Shown one piece after another: positions 42,240 through 51,605 of a DNA stretch of 64,000 nucleotides (positions are counted from its first letter, which is position 1; every line of letters begins with the position of its first letter). The translations under genes and the position numbers were made by a program. The notes beneath the pieces are model-generated. The model ran no database searches, was not told where the DNA came from, and saw only the letters and a list, made by a program, of their open reading frames with translations. Where the stretch lies: contig NZ_APJI01000011.1 in the NCBI RefSeq assembly GCF_000497575.1, positions 1 to 64,000 of the forward strand. The letters run 5' to 3'. The DNA is from Afipia sp. OHSU_II-C1 (GTDB lineage: Bacteria > Pseudomonadota > Alphaproteobacteria > Rhizobiales > Xanthobacteraceae).

Positions 42240-43567
42240 GCGTTGCGGTCCTTCCTCAGTTTTGCCCAGTAATCGAGCCGCTTGCGAATCTCCCGCTCGA
42301 AGCCACGGTCCGGCGGATCGTAGAACGTCTGGCGGCCGAGCGCTTCCGGGAAGTAATCCTGCCCCGAGAAAGCGTCCGGCGCATCGTGATCGTATTCGTA
42401 TCCGCCGCCGTAGCCTTCGGACTTCATCAGCTTGGTCGGCGAATTGAGAATATGCTTCGGCGGCAGCAGCGAGCCGCCCTCCTTTGCCGTGCGCATCGCA
42501 GCCTTGTACGCCATATAGCCCGCATTCGATTTCGGCGCGGTCGCGAGATAGATCACCGCCTGCGCGATGGCGAGTTCGCCCTCGGGAGAGCCGAGGAAAT
42601 CATAGGCGTCCTTGGCGGCGTTGCAGATCGCCAGCGCCTGCGGATCCGCCAGGCCGATGTCCTCCACCGCCATGCGCACCACACGCCGCGCCAGAAACAG
42701 CGGATCTTCGCCCGCGTCCAGCATGCGCGCGAGATAATAGAGTGCGGCATCGGGATCTGAGCCGCGCACGGACTTATGCAGCGCCGAGATCAGGTTGTAA
42801 TGACCGTCAGCGGACTTATCGTAGATCGGCGCGCGGCGCTGGAGAATCTCCTGCAACTGCGCGGCGTTGAAAATCTCGTCCCTGCGCGCGGCGCGCCAGA
42901 CTTCTTCCGCCAGCGTGAGCGCGGCGCGCCCGTCGCCATCGGCCATCCGCACCAGCGCGGCGCGGGCTTCAGCGTCGAGGGGCAGCTTCCTGCCTTCAAC
43001 CGCTTCCGCGCGGGCATAAAGCTTTTCCACTGCAGCAACATCGAGCGACTGGAACACCAGCACCCGCGCGCGCGACAGAAGCGCCGCGTTGAGTTCGAAC
43101 GACGGATTTTCGGTGGTGGCGCCGACCAGCACCACCGTTCCGTCTTCCATCACCGGCAGAAACGAATCCTGCTGCGCGCGGTTGAAGCGATGCACCTCGT
43201 CCACGAACAGCAACGTGCCCTTGCCCATCTCGCGGCGGGCACGCGCGGCATCGAATGCTCTTTTCAGATCGGCGACGCCCGAGAACACCGCGGAGATCTG
43301 CTCGAACTCCAGTTCGGTCGCATCGGCCAGAAGACGCGCCACCGTGGTCTTGCCGGTGCCCGGCGGGCCCCAGAACACCAGCGAGCCCAGCGTGCGCGTC
43401 TCCAGCATCCGCGTCAGCGCACCATCAGGTCCAAGGATGTGATCCTGCCCGACCACATCGGCGAGCGTCCTCGGCCGCAGCTTGTCAGGAAGCGGACGCG
43501 GTGCGTCCTGCTCCATGCCGGCTGCGGCGAAGAGGTTCGCAGAAGGCTGTGGTCGCTTCGGACTCAT
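42236..43567 (-). CDS. rarA: RarA/MgsA replication-associated AAA+ ATPase
   Basis: A 443-residue AAA+ protein of the RarA/WRNIP1 family, acting at stalled replication forks. Walker A G-P-P-G-T-G-K-T (67-74), Walker B L-L-F-V-D-E-V-H-R-F-N, sensor 1 G-A-T-T-E-N-P-S, then the tetramerisation domain G-Y-M-A-Y-K-A-A. ATGA overlaps link it with the degQ-like gene upstream and nat downstream. Confidence 0.95.
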   Translation of the reverse strand: MSPKRPQPSANLFAAAGMEQDAPRPLPDKLRPRTLADVVGQDHILGPDGALTRMLETRTLGSLVFWGPPGTGKTTVARLLADATELEFEQISAVFSGVADLKRAFDAARARREMGKGTLLFVDEVHRFNRAQQDSFLPVMEDGTVVLVGATTENPSFELNAALLSRARVLVFQSLDVAAVEKLYARAEAVEGRKLPLDAEARAALVRMADGDGRAALTLAEEVWRAARRDEIFNAAQLQEILQRRAPIYDKSADGHYNLISALHKSVRGSDPDAALYYLARMLDAGEDPLFLARRVVRMAVEDIGLADPQALAICNAAKDAYDFLGSPEGELAIAQAVIYLATAPKSNAGYMAYKAAMRTAKEGGSLLPPKHILNSPTKLMKSEGYGGGYEYDHDAPDAFSGQDYFPEALGRQTFYDPPDRGFEREIRKRLDYWAKLRKDRNA

Positions 43568-44958
43568 CCCCCGAGCACAACGGACAATTGCTGGCCGCCG
43601 CGGATCACGGTGATACGCCAGAGTCGCGAGCCTTCGGTGGCGAGCTTGTTGAGATCCCTGGTCCGGCCGATCTTCTGACCGTTCACGACGGCGATCACGT
43701 CGCCCTTCTTGAATCCGACATTCGCCGCGATGGCATCGTCGGGCAAATCGGTCACGACCACGCCCTCGATGCTGCTGTCGAGCTTCAGCTCGTCCGCCAG
43801 CGCCGGCGAGATGTTGGCGATCTTCGCACCCTGGAACGGCGAACGCGCTTTAATGACGAGTTCGTCGCGGCCGGTGTCCGGCGCAGTTTCCAGCGCGATC
43901 GCAAGCTTCAGCGGCTTGCCGCCGCGCAGCACTTCGACCTGGGCCGTGCCGCCGAGCGGACGTGTCGCGAAGCGATAGTCAAACGCATTCGGATCGTCGA
44001 CGATCTGGCCGTCGATGGATACGATGAGATCCGACAGCTTCAGTCCGGCCCTCGCTGACGGACTCCCCTCGGAGATGTTCGCCACCAGCGCGCCAGTCGG
44101 ACGCTTCAGCCCGAGCGTCTCGGCGATCTCCGGCGTCACCGCCTGCAGGCGTGCACCGAGCCACGGACGCTTCACCGCACTGCCGCCGCCCTTCGCCGAG
44201 GCGACGACAACGCGCACCATGTTGGCCGGAATTGCAAAGCCGATGCCCTGCGAGCCGCCTGAGCGCGAGAAGATCGCGGTATTCACGCCGACGAGCTTGC
44301 CGGTCATGTCCACCAATGCTCCGCCGGAGTTGCCGGGATTGATCGCCGCGTCGGTCTGGATGAAGAACTGATAGTCGGTGATGCCGACCTGCGTGCGCGC
44401 CAGCGCCGAGATGATGCCATGGGTCACCGTCTGTCCCACGCCGAACGGATTGCCGATGGCGATCACCACGTCGCCGACCAGCGCATCGTCGGAGTTCGAG
44501 AACTCGAGCACCGGGAATTTTTCCTTGGTATCCTTCAGGCGCAGCACCGCCAGATCGGTGCGGCTGTCCTTCAGCACGATCTCGGCCTCGAACTCGCGCT
44601 TGTCGGAGAGCGAGACCTTCACCTGATCCGCGCCTTCGATAACGTGGTTGTTGGTGACCACGAGACCCGACGCATCGACCATGACGCCCGAGCCGAGCGA
44701 GCGCTGCATCTGTTCCGGCTGATTGCCCGGCACGCCGAAGAAACGGCGAAACACCGGATCGTCGAGCAGCGGGTTGCGGTTCTGCACGATCTTGGCGGCG
44801 TAGACGTTCACCACTGCCGGCTGTACGCGCTGAACGATCGGCGAATAAGAGAAGCGAAGCTGCGCAGGCGATTGCGGAACGACGCGATCCTGCGCCAGCG
44901 CTGGTGCGGCAAGGACGGACGAAACGATAAGCGCGGAAAGCGCACGGATAACGGTCAT
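43564..44958 (-). CDS. degQ: DegP/DegQ-type periplasmic serine protease (Do)
   Basis: A 464-residue HtrA protease. Signal peptide 1-22 (cleavage A-L-A-Q). Triad H105 (T-N-N-H-V-I-E), D135 (R-T-D-L-A-V-L) and S211 (N-P-G-N-S-G-G-A-L). Two PDZ domains follow (about 260-345 and 370-460). The ATG at 44958 puts the signal peptide first; the longer frame upstream is not coding. It degrades misfolded envelope proteins. It leads a chain with rarA, nat and rluC. Confidence 0.94.
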   Translation of the reverse strand: MTVIRALSALIVSSVLAAPALAQDRVVPQSPAQLRFSYSPIVQRVQPAVVNVYAAKIVQNRNPLLDDPVFRRFFGVPGNQPEQMQRSLGSGVMVDASGLVVTNNHVIEGADQVKVSLSDKREFEAEIVLKDSRTDLAVLRLKDTKEKFPVLEFSNSDDALVGDVVIAIGNPFGVGQTVTHGIISALARTQVGITDYQFFIQTDAAINPGNSGGALVDMTGKLVGVNTAIFSRSGGSQGIGFAIPANMVRVVVASAKGGGSAVKRPWLGARLQAVTPEIAETLGLKRPTGALVANISEGSPSARAGLKLSDLIVSIDGQIVDDPNAFDYRFATRPLGGTAQVEVLRGGKPLKLAIALETAPDTGRDELVIKARSPFQGAKIANISPALADELKLDSSIEGVVVTDLPDDAIAANVGFKKGDVIAVVNGQKIGRTRDLNKLATEGSRLWRITVIRGGQQLSVVLGG

Positions 44959-45019
44959 GAAAGCAATCCTGAACTTGATGTCAAAGATGTAGTCGCGCCC
45001 GGTGCAGCAGGAGACGGTG

Positions 45020-45442
45020 TCACGCCGCCTTGGGCCGCTTCGGGGAACGCGATGCAGCGTCCGATTGTGGTTGGGTCTTCTTTGCTCCCGCAGCCTTGTT
45101 TTCCAATGCGGCATCGACCCGGGTGCGATTTGCATCGCCCCACGCCTTGAGTGCATCAATCACCGGCCGCAGCCGCTGGCCCGTCTCGGAGAGTTCATAG
45201 TCCACCCGGGGCGGAACCTCCGCATACACCTTGCGGACGATCAGGTCATCCTCCTCAAGGGCCCGAAGCTGCTTGGTCAGCATCCGCTGGGTGATGCGGG
45301 GCAGCTTCTTGCGCAGTTCGCCGAAACGCAGCCGTCCCTCCTGCAGATGATAGAGAATGACGCCCTTCCACTTGCCGTCGATCAGATCGAGCGTGACCTC
45401 AACCGAACAGCCCGGAGCGCAGCCGAAATCCTGTCGTTTCAT
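45020..45442 (-). CDS. HxlR-family redox-type regulator
   Basis: A 140-residue winged-helix protein. ATG 45442 is followed by the family opening with C8 and C12 (C-A-P-G-C-S-V-E-V-T-L-D-L-I-D-G-K-W-K), then L-R-F-G-E-L-R-K-K-L-P-R-I-T-Q-R-M-L and P-P-R-V-D-Y-E-L-S-E-T-G. Such regulators often sense electrophiles or aldehydes through the N-terminal Cys. The basic tail (about 112-140) is unusual in length. Divergent from the oxidoreductase gene, the likely target. Confidence 0.92.
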   Translation of the reverse strand: MKRQDFGCAPGCSVEVTLDLIDGKWKGVILYHLQEGRLRFGELRKKLPRITQRMLTKQLRALEEDDLIVRKVYAEVPPRVDYELSETGQRLRPVIDALKAWGDANRTRVDAALENKAAGAKKTQPQSDAASRSPKRPKAA

Positions 45443-45455
45443 GGGGTGAATTCCA

Positions 45456-45477
45456 ATAGTATCCGAACGGTGACTAT
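45456..45477. promoter_or_regulatory. Candidate HxlR operator
   Basis: ATAGT and ACTAT form an inverted repeat with a 12-bp spacer in the gap between the divergent HxlR and oxidoreductase genes. Location fits a shared operator; the assignment is by position and symmetry only. Confidence 0.35.
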
Positions 45478-45564
45478 ATCCCTGAAATGACAGTACTTGC
45501 AAACATGGCTTAAGCGCGACAGGTAAGTCGCGGCGACCACAATGGTCCAGATGGAGCAAGAACA

Positions 45565-46578
45565 ATGAAGGCCGTAGGTTACAAGAAGTCACTGCCGATC
45601 GATGCGGCAGAGGCGCTGTTCGATTTCGAGATCGCGAAGCCCGAACCGACAGGACGCGACATCCGCGTCGCGGTGAAGGCGATTTCCGCCAACCCTGTGG
45701 ACTACAAGGTCCGCAAGCGCGCAGAACCGCCCGCAGGCGAGACCAAGATTCTCGGCTTCGATGCCGCTGGTGTGATCGACGCTGTCGGCCCCGATGTATC
45801 GCTGTTCAAGCCGGGCGACGAGGTCTGGTACGCCGGCTCGATCCAGCGCCAGGGCACCAATTCGGAATTTCATCTCGTGGATGAGCGGATCGTCGGCCAC
45901 AAACCGAAGACGCTGTCATTCGCGCAGTCGGCCGCCCTGCCCCTGACCTCCATCACGGCATGGGAGCTGCTGTTCGATCGCCTCGGCGTTGCACCGGGCA
46001 AGAGCGTCGATCCGCGCACGCTGCTGATCATCGGCGGCGCCGGCGGCGTCGGTTCGATCCTGATTCAGCTCGCGCGGCGGCTCACCGGTCTCACCGTCGT
46101 CGCCACCGCGTCACGTCCCGAATCCTGCAAATGGTGCCTTGAACTCGGCGCACACCATGTGATCGATCATTCGAAGCCGATGAAGGATCAGATCGCCGCG
46201 CTGAAAATCCCGCCAGTTGCGCTGATCGCGGCCCTCACCAACACCGACCAGCACTTCGCGGCACTTGCCGACGTCGTCGCCCCGCAAGGCAAGATCGGGC
46301 TGATCGACGATCCGGCGACGCTCAACGTCAATCTCCTCAAAGGCAAGGCGGTGTCGCTGCACTGGGAATCGATGTTCACGCGCTCATCGTTCCAGACCGA
46401 CGACATGATCGCGCAGCACAAGCTGCTGGATGACGTCGCCAGCCTGATCGACAACGGCGTGCTGCGCACCACGCTCGACAAGGTGCTCGGCAAGATCAAC
46501 GCGGCGAATCTCAAGCAGGCCCACGCGCTGCTGGAAGGCGGACGCTCCACCGGCAAGCTGGTGCTGGAAGGCTGGTAA
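45565..46578 (+). CDS. Zinc-type alcohol dehydrogenase family quinone oxidoreductase
   Basis: A 337-residue MDR enzyme. GroES-like domain to about 130 (N-P-V-D-Y-K-V-R), then a Rossmann fold with the NADPH-binding I-G-G-A-G-G-V-G-S (155-163). No catalytic zinc ligands are seen, so it acts as a quinone/enone reductase (ZADH1/YhdH-like) rather than a zinc dehydrogenase. HxlR regulators commonly control such genes. A hairpin terminator follows at 46615. Confidence 0.92.
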   Translation: MKAVGYKKSLPIDAAEALFDFEIAKPEPTGRDIRVAVKAISANPVDYKVRKRAEPPAGETKILGFDAAGVIDAVGPDVSLFKPGDEVWYAGSIQRQGTNSEFHLVDERIVGHKPKTLSFAQSAALPLTSITAWELLFDRLGVAPGKSVDPRTLLIIGGAGGVGSILIQLARRLTGLTVVATASRPESCKWCLELGAHHVIDHSKPMKDQIAALKIPPVALIAALTNTDQHFAALADVVAPQGKIGLIDDPATLNVNLLKGKAVSLHWESMFTRSSFQTDDMIAQHKLLDDVASLIDNGVLRTTLDKVLGKINAANLKQAHALLEGGRSTGKLVLEGW

Positions 46579-46614
46579 CGCGCACAGCGCGTCTTCCTGT
46601 CACTCAAAATAAAA

Positions 46615-46640
46615 ACCTCCGGCAGGGCATTGCCGGAGGT
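46615..46640. terminator. Bidirectional terminator hairpin
   Basis: Perfect 10-bp stem ACCTCCGGCA/TGCCGGAGGT with a 6-base loop, 37 bp past the oxidoreductase stop. On the minus strand it is followed by TTTTATTTTG; on the plus strand a short ATTTTC lies 7 bases on. Confidence 0.7.
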
Positions 46641-46884
46641 CGGGAGATTTTCTGAGAAAAACTGGTGTATCCGCAATCAAGCAGCGACGACTTGATCGTC
46701 GCGCTGTGACTGGAACATGCCTCAATTACCTTATTTAGTCAAACAATCGGAATGCATATCTCCCCTCACGTTTGCGTGTGCGACGCGGCATCTGTTTGTT
46801 CGATCTCGGCAATCGCGCTGCGCCCGCCTCAGCTCAGACATGGTCATCCCGCAAACAGTTTCCGCTTCCGATGCGCAAGAGAAA

Positions 46885-46910
46885 AACCCCGGCAGTTTCC
46901 TGCCGGGGTT
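46885..46910 (-). terminator. Intrinsic terminator of the porin gene
   Basis: Perfect 11-bp stem AACCCCGGCAG/CTGCCGGGGTT with a 4-base loop. The minus strand continues TTTCTC. It lies 32 bp beyond the porin stop codon. Confidence 0.85.
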
Positions 46911-46942
46911 TCTTTGTTCAGGTGATAGTCGCCGTCAGGCGA

Positions 46943-48409
46943 TTACCAGGTGCGGCGGACGCGGAAGCTGCCGGACAGGATGCCCTGATCCTTGAACTCG
47001 TAAGCGCCAGCTGGCTTGAAGAGACCGGCGTTGCCGGCAGCAGTGGCGGTGACGCCGCCGGTGCTGCTCTGGTCGATCGTGGTGTAGAGCACTTCGCCCG
47101 AGAGCGTCAGGTTCTTGACCGGAGTCCACGCGGTGCGCGAACCGACCTGCCAGATCTTGAAGTCCGGGTTGAAGGTGCTGCCCGCGACGAGCGCAGGAGC
47201 GTAACCGGTAAGCAGGATCGCCGACGCCGTGTCGTTGTAGTCGACGTTGGTGTAGCTGCCGAACACGCCGGTCTGCCACTCAGGGCTCCAGTTGTGCTCG
47301 AAGCCGCCCTGCACGCCCCAGACCTTGGTCTTCTGGATCGAGCCGCCGGTGGTGTAGACGCCGTCGAGCAGCGTCGCCACAGCGAACGACTGATAGAACG
47401 CCGGGCTGGCACCCTCGTTGTTGAAGGCATCGAAGCTGTTGCCGGTGGTGCCGCCGATCACATACTTCGGAGCGCCGTCGGTGTAGATCGCGCTGAACGA
47501 CAGCTTGTCGCCCGGTCCGGTCGGCAGGTTCTTCAGCTGAATGCCGCCCTGGATCGCGAAGCCCCATTCATCGCTCGGATGGCCGGTCGGCTCGGTCGTG
47601 CCGTAGTAGCCAGCGTGGATGTTGTGCACGCCACCCGACAGCTGGGCGGTGAAGGCAGCCTGGTCGAGGCGGATGTTGCCGACGAAGTCAGGCGAAACCT
47701 GGCCGCCAGCAGCGTTGGCGAAAGCACCCGTGAACAGGGTCGCGTTGCCCGGGATAACCGCACCGTTGTAGAGCGGAGCGCGGTTGATGACGCGGTTGTC
47801 TTCAACAGCGACCGACGCCGACAGACCGTTACCGAACTGCCAGGTGTAGGCAACCTGGGTGATGCCGGTGGAGTTGTCGTAGCCGCCGATCAGGTTGGAG
47901 GTGTTCACGTTGACCGGGTTCGCGCCCCATGGGGTCTGGAACACCGAGACGGCCTTACCGAAGGTGAAGCCGGCGAACTGAACGAAGCCGTAGTCCATCG
48001 TGAGGACGCCGGATGACGGACCGTCACCCGAGGTGTGCTGGAAGTTGCTCGCCCAGTAGGTGCGGACAACACCCCACTCGCTCGCGGTGCGGGTGTCGAT
48101 GTTGAGCTGAGCGCGGGTGCGGGTGACGAAAGCGTCCGACGACCGGTTCTGCAGGCCGGTGTTGGCGCTGTTGTTCCAGGCCGGCTGGCCGTGGGCGCTG
48201 CCGTTGAGTGTCACGTCGAGCTGAACGTAGCCGCCCAGCTTGATGCAGGTGTCGGTGCCAGGGATGTAGTAGAAACCAGCTCCATACAGGGAGCAGATCT
48301 TCACGTACTGGACCGCTTTCGCCTTGACGGGAAGATCAGCCGCCTGTGCACCCGAGGCAGCAGCCAGTACGGCCGCCGAACCCAGGATAAGGCTCTTAAT
48401 CTTGCTCAT
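46943..48409 (-). CDS. Major outer-membrane porin (Porin_2 family)
   Basis: A 488-residue beta-barrel porin. ATG 48409 has an excellent GGAGGT site 5 bp away. Signal peptide 1-24 (A-Q-A-A-D). The mature start D-L-P-V-K-A-K-A-V-Q-Y-V-K-I-C-S-L-Y-G is diagnostic of alphaproteobacterial Porin_2, including the Cys pair (C-S-L-Y ... D-T-C-I-K). The chain ends in an aromatic residue after F-R-V-R-R-T-W, as barrel proteins do. A strong terminator and long leader fit high expression. Confidence 0.95.
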   Translation of the reverse strand: MSKIKSLILGSAAVLAAASGAQAADLPVKAKAVQYVKICSLYGAGFYYIPGTDTCIKLGGYVQLDVTLNGSAHGQPAWNNSANTGLQNRSSDAFVTRTRAQLNIDTRTASEWGVVRTYWASNFQHTSGDGPSSGVLTMDYGFVQFAGFTFGKAVSVFQTPWGANPVNVNTSNLIGGYDNSTGITQVAYTWQFGNGLSASVAVEDNRVINRAPLYNGAVIPGNATLFTGAFANAAGGQVSPDFVGNIRLDQAAFTAQLSGGVHNIHAGYYGTTEPTGHPSDEWGFAIQGGIQLKNLPTGPGDKLSFSAIYTDGAPKYVIGGTTGNSFDAFNNEGASPAFYQSFAVATLLDGVYTTGGSIQKTKVWGVQGGFEHNWSPEWQTGVFGSYTNVDYNDTASAILLTGYAPALVAGSTFNPDFKIWQVGSRTAWTPVKNLTLSGEVLYTTIDQSSTGGVTATAAGNAGLFKPAGAYEFKDQGILSGSFRVRRTW

Positions 48410-48732
48410 AAAACCTCCAAAATTGTTCAATTGAGGAAAGGTCCGCTTCCCGTGGCGCTAGCCACCCCAATCAGCCCCTTGATCCCCGCTTACCGCCGGG
48501 TGCCTTGCCTTCCGGGCAATGCCACCAACGAGTCACCCGACGTCTCCGGCTGACAGGGCGACAATGCCTTCAAGGATCAGGTGATTACAATAATTGATTT
48601 ACTCATGCTTTTATTTGACCAGGATCATGTGCTTTCTCCGCAACATCATGTCAGCTGGATGACACGCGCAGCGATTGCAAAGAGGCAAATGCTGACATAA
48701 TTTCCTACATTCCTCGCGCAAGGCAGATTTGA
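48410..48732. other. 323-bp divergent promoter region of porin and marR
   Basis: The porin leader lies at 48410-48560. An AT-rich segment at 48585-48625 probably contains the porin promoter, but no sigma boxes are sharp enough to define. No gene is seen. Confidence 0.5.
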
Positions 48733-49275
48733 ATGGCCGGCAGAACTCCCGCCAAGAAACTTTCATCTACCGGTCATCTTGCCGATCCGCGCAACGCGCA
48801 CGGACGCGGACTCGATGACGCCCTGCTTCGCGAGTTCGTCTGGAATATCATTTCAATCAACACCCACCTTGAAGAAGTTCGCTCCATCTGGGCGCGCATG
48901 CTGGACATCACCTGTCCGCAGTGGCTGATCCTGATGGCGGTGAACGATCTCGACCAGGGCAAGGGAATTTCCGTCCGCGAGGTCTCGACAAAGCTTCATG
49001 TCGATCCGTCGTTCGTGACCACCCAGACGAAAAGCCTGGAGAAGCACGGCTTCATGCGCCGTGTCGCATCGAAGGAAGATGCGCGAGTCGTTCTGATGTC
49101 GCTGACCGACAAGGCGCACAAGCAGATCGCGAATCTCTATTCGCGGCAGGTCGTCGCCGACAATCTCGTCTATGCGGATTTCTCCGATCAGACGATGCGC
49201 GACCTGAACGCCAAACTCTCAACGATGAAAGAGCGCGTCGCGAAGGCCGCGCAGGTGCTCGCCGCGGAGCTGTGA
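48733..49275 (+). CDS. MarR-family regulator
   Basis: A 180-residue winged-helix regulator. Recognition region I-S-V-R-E-V-S-T-K-L-H-V-D-P-S-F-V-T-T and wing R-V-A-S-K-E-D-A-R-V-V-L-M-S-L-T-D-K-A, with the Asp-Ala-Arg of the MarR wing. A basic 30-residue N-terminal extension is present. Divergent from the porin gene, which may be a target; convergent with the alpha/beta hydrolase gene, 3 bp away. Confidence 0.92.
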   Translation: MAGRTPAKKLSSTGHLADPRNAHGRGLDDALLREFVWNIISINTHLEEVRSIWARMLDITCPQWLILMAVNDLDQGKGISVREVSTKLHVDPSFVTTQTKSLEKHGFMRRVASKEDARVVLMSLTDKAHKQIANLYSRQVVADNLVYADFSDQTMRDLNAKLSTMKERVAKAAQVLAAEL

Positions 49276-49278
49276 CGC

Positions 49279-50451
49279 TCACGCGCTTAACGGCACAGCA
49301 GCGATGGCGAACCGTGCCGAAATCCAGTCGAAGATGTATTCGCGGCCGATAGTGGGATTGTCGGTCTGCCCGTGAGCCGCAGCCGTTTCAGTGGCGGAGA
49401 AGACCTTCAGCGTCACGTCCGCGCCCTCTTCCCTCAGCGCATCGCACAGCTTGTTGGCATGGCGGATGTCGAGCCAGTCGTGCTCCCCGAACGTCATGAG
49501 GATCGGACACTTGATGCTCGTGACGCCGCCATGACGCTGCATTCTGCGGATCTCTTCGCCAATGGCGTCCTTGCCGTCGTCGCCTGACATCCATTGCTCG
49601 GCAATCACGCGCTCATGCATGTCCCACATGCCGGCATCGCAAACAGCGGCGGCAAACCGGTCGTCGAGATCGGCTGCGCGTGACGCAAAGGCGGCGCCGA
49701 GACCGTCGCCGAAAATCGCGATCCGCCGCTCGTCGACGTCGCCGCGCGCGATCAGGTAATCCACGCAGCAACTGATCGCCGTTTCGATTTCATAGCGCAC
49801 CAGCCCCTTGATTCTGGGCGATGCGCCCTGCCCCGGCAGGTCGGCCAGCAGCAGCGACAGTCCTCGCGCATGGGCCTGCCGCAGCAACGTATGCAGATGC
49901 TCGTCCTTGAAATGTCCCGGCCCGCCGACGCAGACAACGGCGGGCTTCCGCGAATCCGAACCGGGCGCCGGCAAATAATAGGCTTCGACGTAGCCGCTCT
50001 CGAAACAGGGAATGCGAACAAGTTCGCCTCCCTGCGGCTGATGCGTGACCACTCGATGCGAGCAGGTCCGCATCTGCTCCAGCGCTTCCCCGCGCCGGAC
50101 GTCATCCAGCTTCAGAAAGACTTCCGATGTCCGGTAGTAGTTCGATGCCCGGAGCCAGTTGCTGCGGGCGGACGGAATGTTTCCGGCCGCCTGGGCGAGG
50201 TCGCCCCGCTCCTTGTTGATGTCGGCAATCGCCTTCCAGGCGCGGTACCAGCTCTCGTCATCGCCGGCTGCGATACGGCCCGCCGTCAGGAAGCATTCCG
50301 AAACCGTGCTGCCGCCCTCCTGCGCAGACCCCAGCACGCGCATGAACTGAAGGCTGTAATCCTCGTTGTCGGGCCACTGCATCCAGCCGCCCGGCTCGAA
50401 ACGAGGAGACAGGAGGTTGGCGGGTTTTTCATCCAAAACAGTCGTCCACAC
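49279..50451 (-). CDS. Alpha/beta hydrolase-fold protein lacking the nucleophile serine
   Basis: A 390-residue protein with an N-terminal helical part (about 25-135) and an alpha/beta hydrolase domain, laid out like FrsA or 2,6-dihydroxypseudooxynicotine hydrolase. The nucleophile elbow reads G248-D-G-L-G252, so Gly250 stands where Ser is expected. The acid (F-G-E-H-D-W-L-D, D325/D328) and H360 remain. It is either inactive or uses another residue such as D249. The start is GTG 50451; ATG at residue 24 is the alternative. Confidence 0.82.
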   Translation of the reverse strand: MWTTVLDEKPANLLSPRFEPGGWMQWPDNEDYSLQFMRVLGSAQEGGSTVSECFLTAGRIAAGDDESWYRAWKAIADINKERGDLAQAAGNIPSARSNWLRASNYYRTSEVFLKLDDVRRGEALEQMRTCSHRVVTHQPQGGELVRIPCFESGYVEAYYLPAPGSDSRKPAVVCVGGPGHFKDEHLHTLLRQAHARGLSLLLADLPGQGASPRIKGLVRYEIETAISCCVDYLIARGDVDERRIAIFGDGLGAAFASRAADLDDRFAAAVCDAGMWDMHERVIAEQWMSGDDGKDAIGEEIRRMQRHGGVTSIKCPILMTFGEHDWLDIRHANKLCDALREEGADVTLKVFSATETAAAHGQTDNPTIGREYIFDWISARFAIAAVPLSA

Positions 50452-50702
50452 GATGACGTCAGCCGATCATTGAAAGTCGTGCCGTATTCGCTTGATTTAA
50501 AGCGACAAATGTCGCGGACAAGACGAGCCAGCCTGTTGCATTGCAGCCATGAGCATGGCCGCATTAATGCGACAGTGACGTTACAGTCGTGTGACAACGC
50601 CGCTATTCGCATGGTTTAGGCGTGCGACACGACGTCTCGGGAGAATATCTTTCTGAATGATCCCGCAAATCGGGAATCATTCGCCCGCATCGCGACGGTG
50701 GC

Positions 50703-51497
50703 TCACGCAATGGTCTGGATGATGCCGCCTTCGGCGCGCAACGCCGCGCCGTTGGTGGCCGACGCTTCGCGCGAACTGACATAGACCACCATGTTGGCGA
50801 TCTCGTCGACGCTCGCGAATCGCTGGATCAATGACGTTCCGCGGTGCTGCTTGACGAACTGCGAGGCCGCCTCGTCCACCGACTGGCCGTTCTGCTTCGC
50901 CAGATCCTTCACGAACGTCTCGACACCTTCCGACATGGTCGGCCCCGGAAGCACCGAGTTGACCGTGACGTTGGTGCCCTTGGTCAGTTCCGCGAGCCCG
51001 CGCGAGACGGCAAGCTGCGCGGTCTTGCTGACGCCGTACTGGATCATTTCCTTTGGAATGTTCAGGCCGGATTCCGACGAGATGAAAACGATGCGGCCCC
51101 AGTTGCGCTTCAGCATTCCGGGCATGTAGGCGCGCGACAGCCGCACACCGGACATCACGTTGACCTCGAAAAAACGGGTCCAGTCCGCATCGGGAATATC
51201 GAAAAAGTCCTTCGGTTCGAAGATGCCTGCGTTGTTGATGAGAATATCGGCATCCGGAACCGCAGCGACAAGCCTGGCGCAGCCCTCGGCGGTGGACACG
51301 TCCGCTGCGACGCCCCGCGCCTTGGCGCCCGGCACCGCCTTGACGATGGCCGCTGCCGCCGCGTCCGCCTTGGCCTGGGTGCGGCCGTTGACCACGACGC
51401 TGGCGCCGCTGCCGGCCAGTCCACGGGCGATAGCCAGCCCGATGCCTCCGGTCGAGCCGGTTACGATTGCGGTAGTGCCTGAGAGATCGATTTTCAT
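50703..51497 (-). CDS. Short-chain dehydrogenase/reductase
   Basis: A 264-residue classical SDR: T-G-S-T-G-G-I-G (13-20), N-N-A-G (88-91), catalytic S140/S141, Y154, K158. AGGAGC precedes the ATG. The R40 after V-V-N-G suggests NADP(H). Substrate unknown. Followed by a 251-bp gap before the hydrolase gene, so it is probably a separate transcript. Confidence 0.92.
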   Translation of the reverse strand: MKIDLSGTTAIVTGSTGGIGLAIARGLAGSGASVVVNGRTQAKADAAAAAIVKAVPGAKARGVAADVSTAEGCARLVAAVPDADILINNAGIFEPKDFFDIPDADWTRFFEVNVMSGVRLSRAYMPGMLKRNWGRIVFISSESGLNIPKEMIQYGVSKTAQLAVSRGLAELTKGTNVTVNSVLPGPTMSEGVETFVKDLAKQNGQSVDEAASQFVKQHRGTSLIQRFASVDEIANMVVYVSSREASATNGAALRAEGGIIQTIA

Positions 51498-51605
51498 GTG
51501 TTTGCTCCTGTCCGGTTCAGGTAGGTGCAGCAGCGCTCACAGGCCAGTCCCCGCGCGTGTCCGCCGATTCATGGCATCGTGTCCCTTGAGGAAACATCCA
51601 CGCAA

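Larger units (their letters stand above)
46579..46942. other. 364-bp intergenic region between converging genes
   Basis: It holds terminators at both ends (46615-46640 and 46885-46910). Between them is a GCGACGA/TCGTCGC hairpin (about 46684-46702), then no recognisable gene. Confidence 0.6.
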
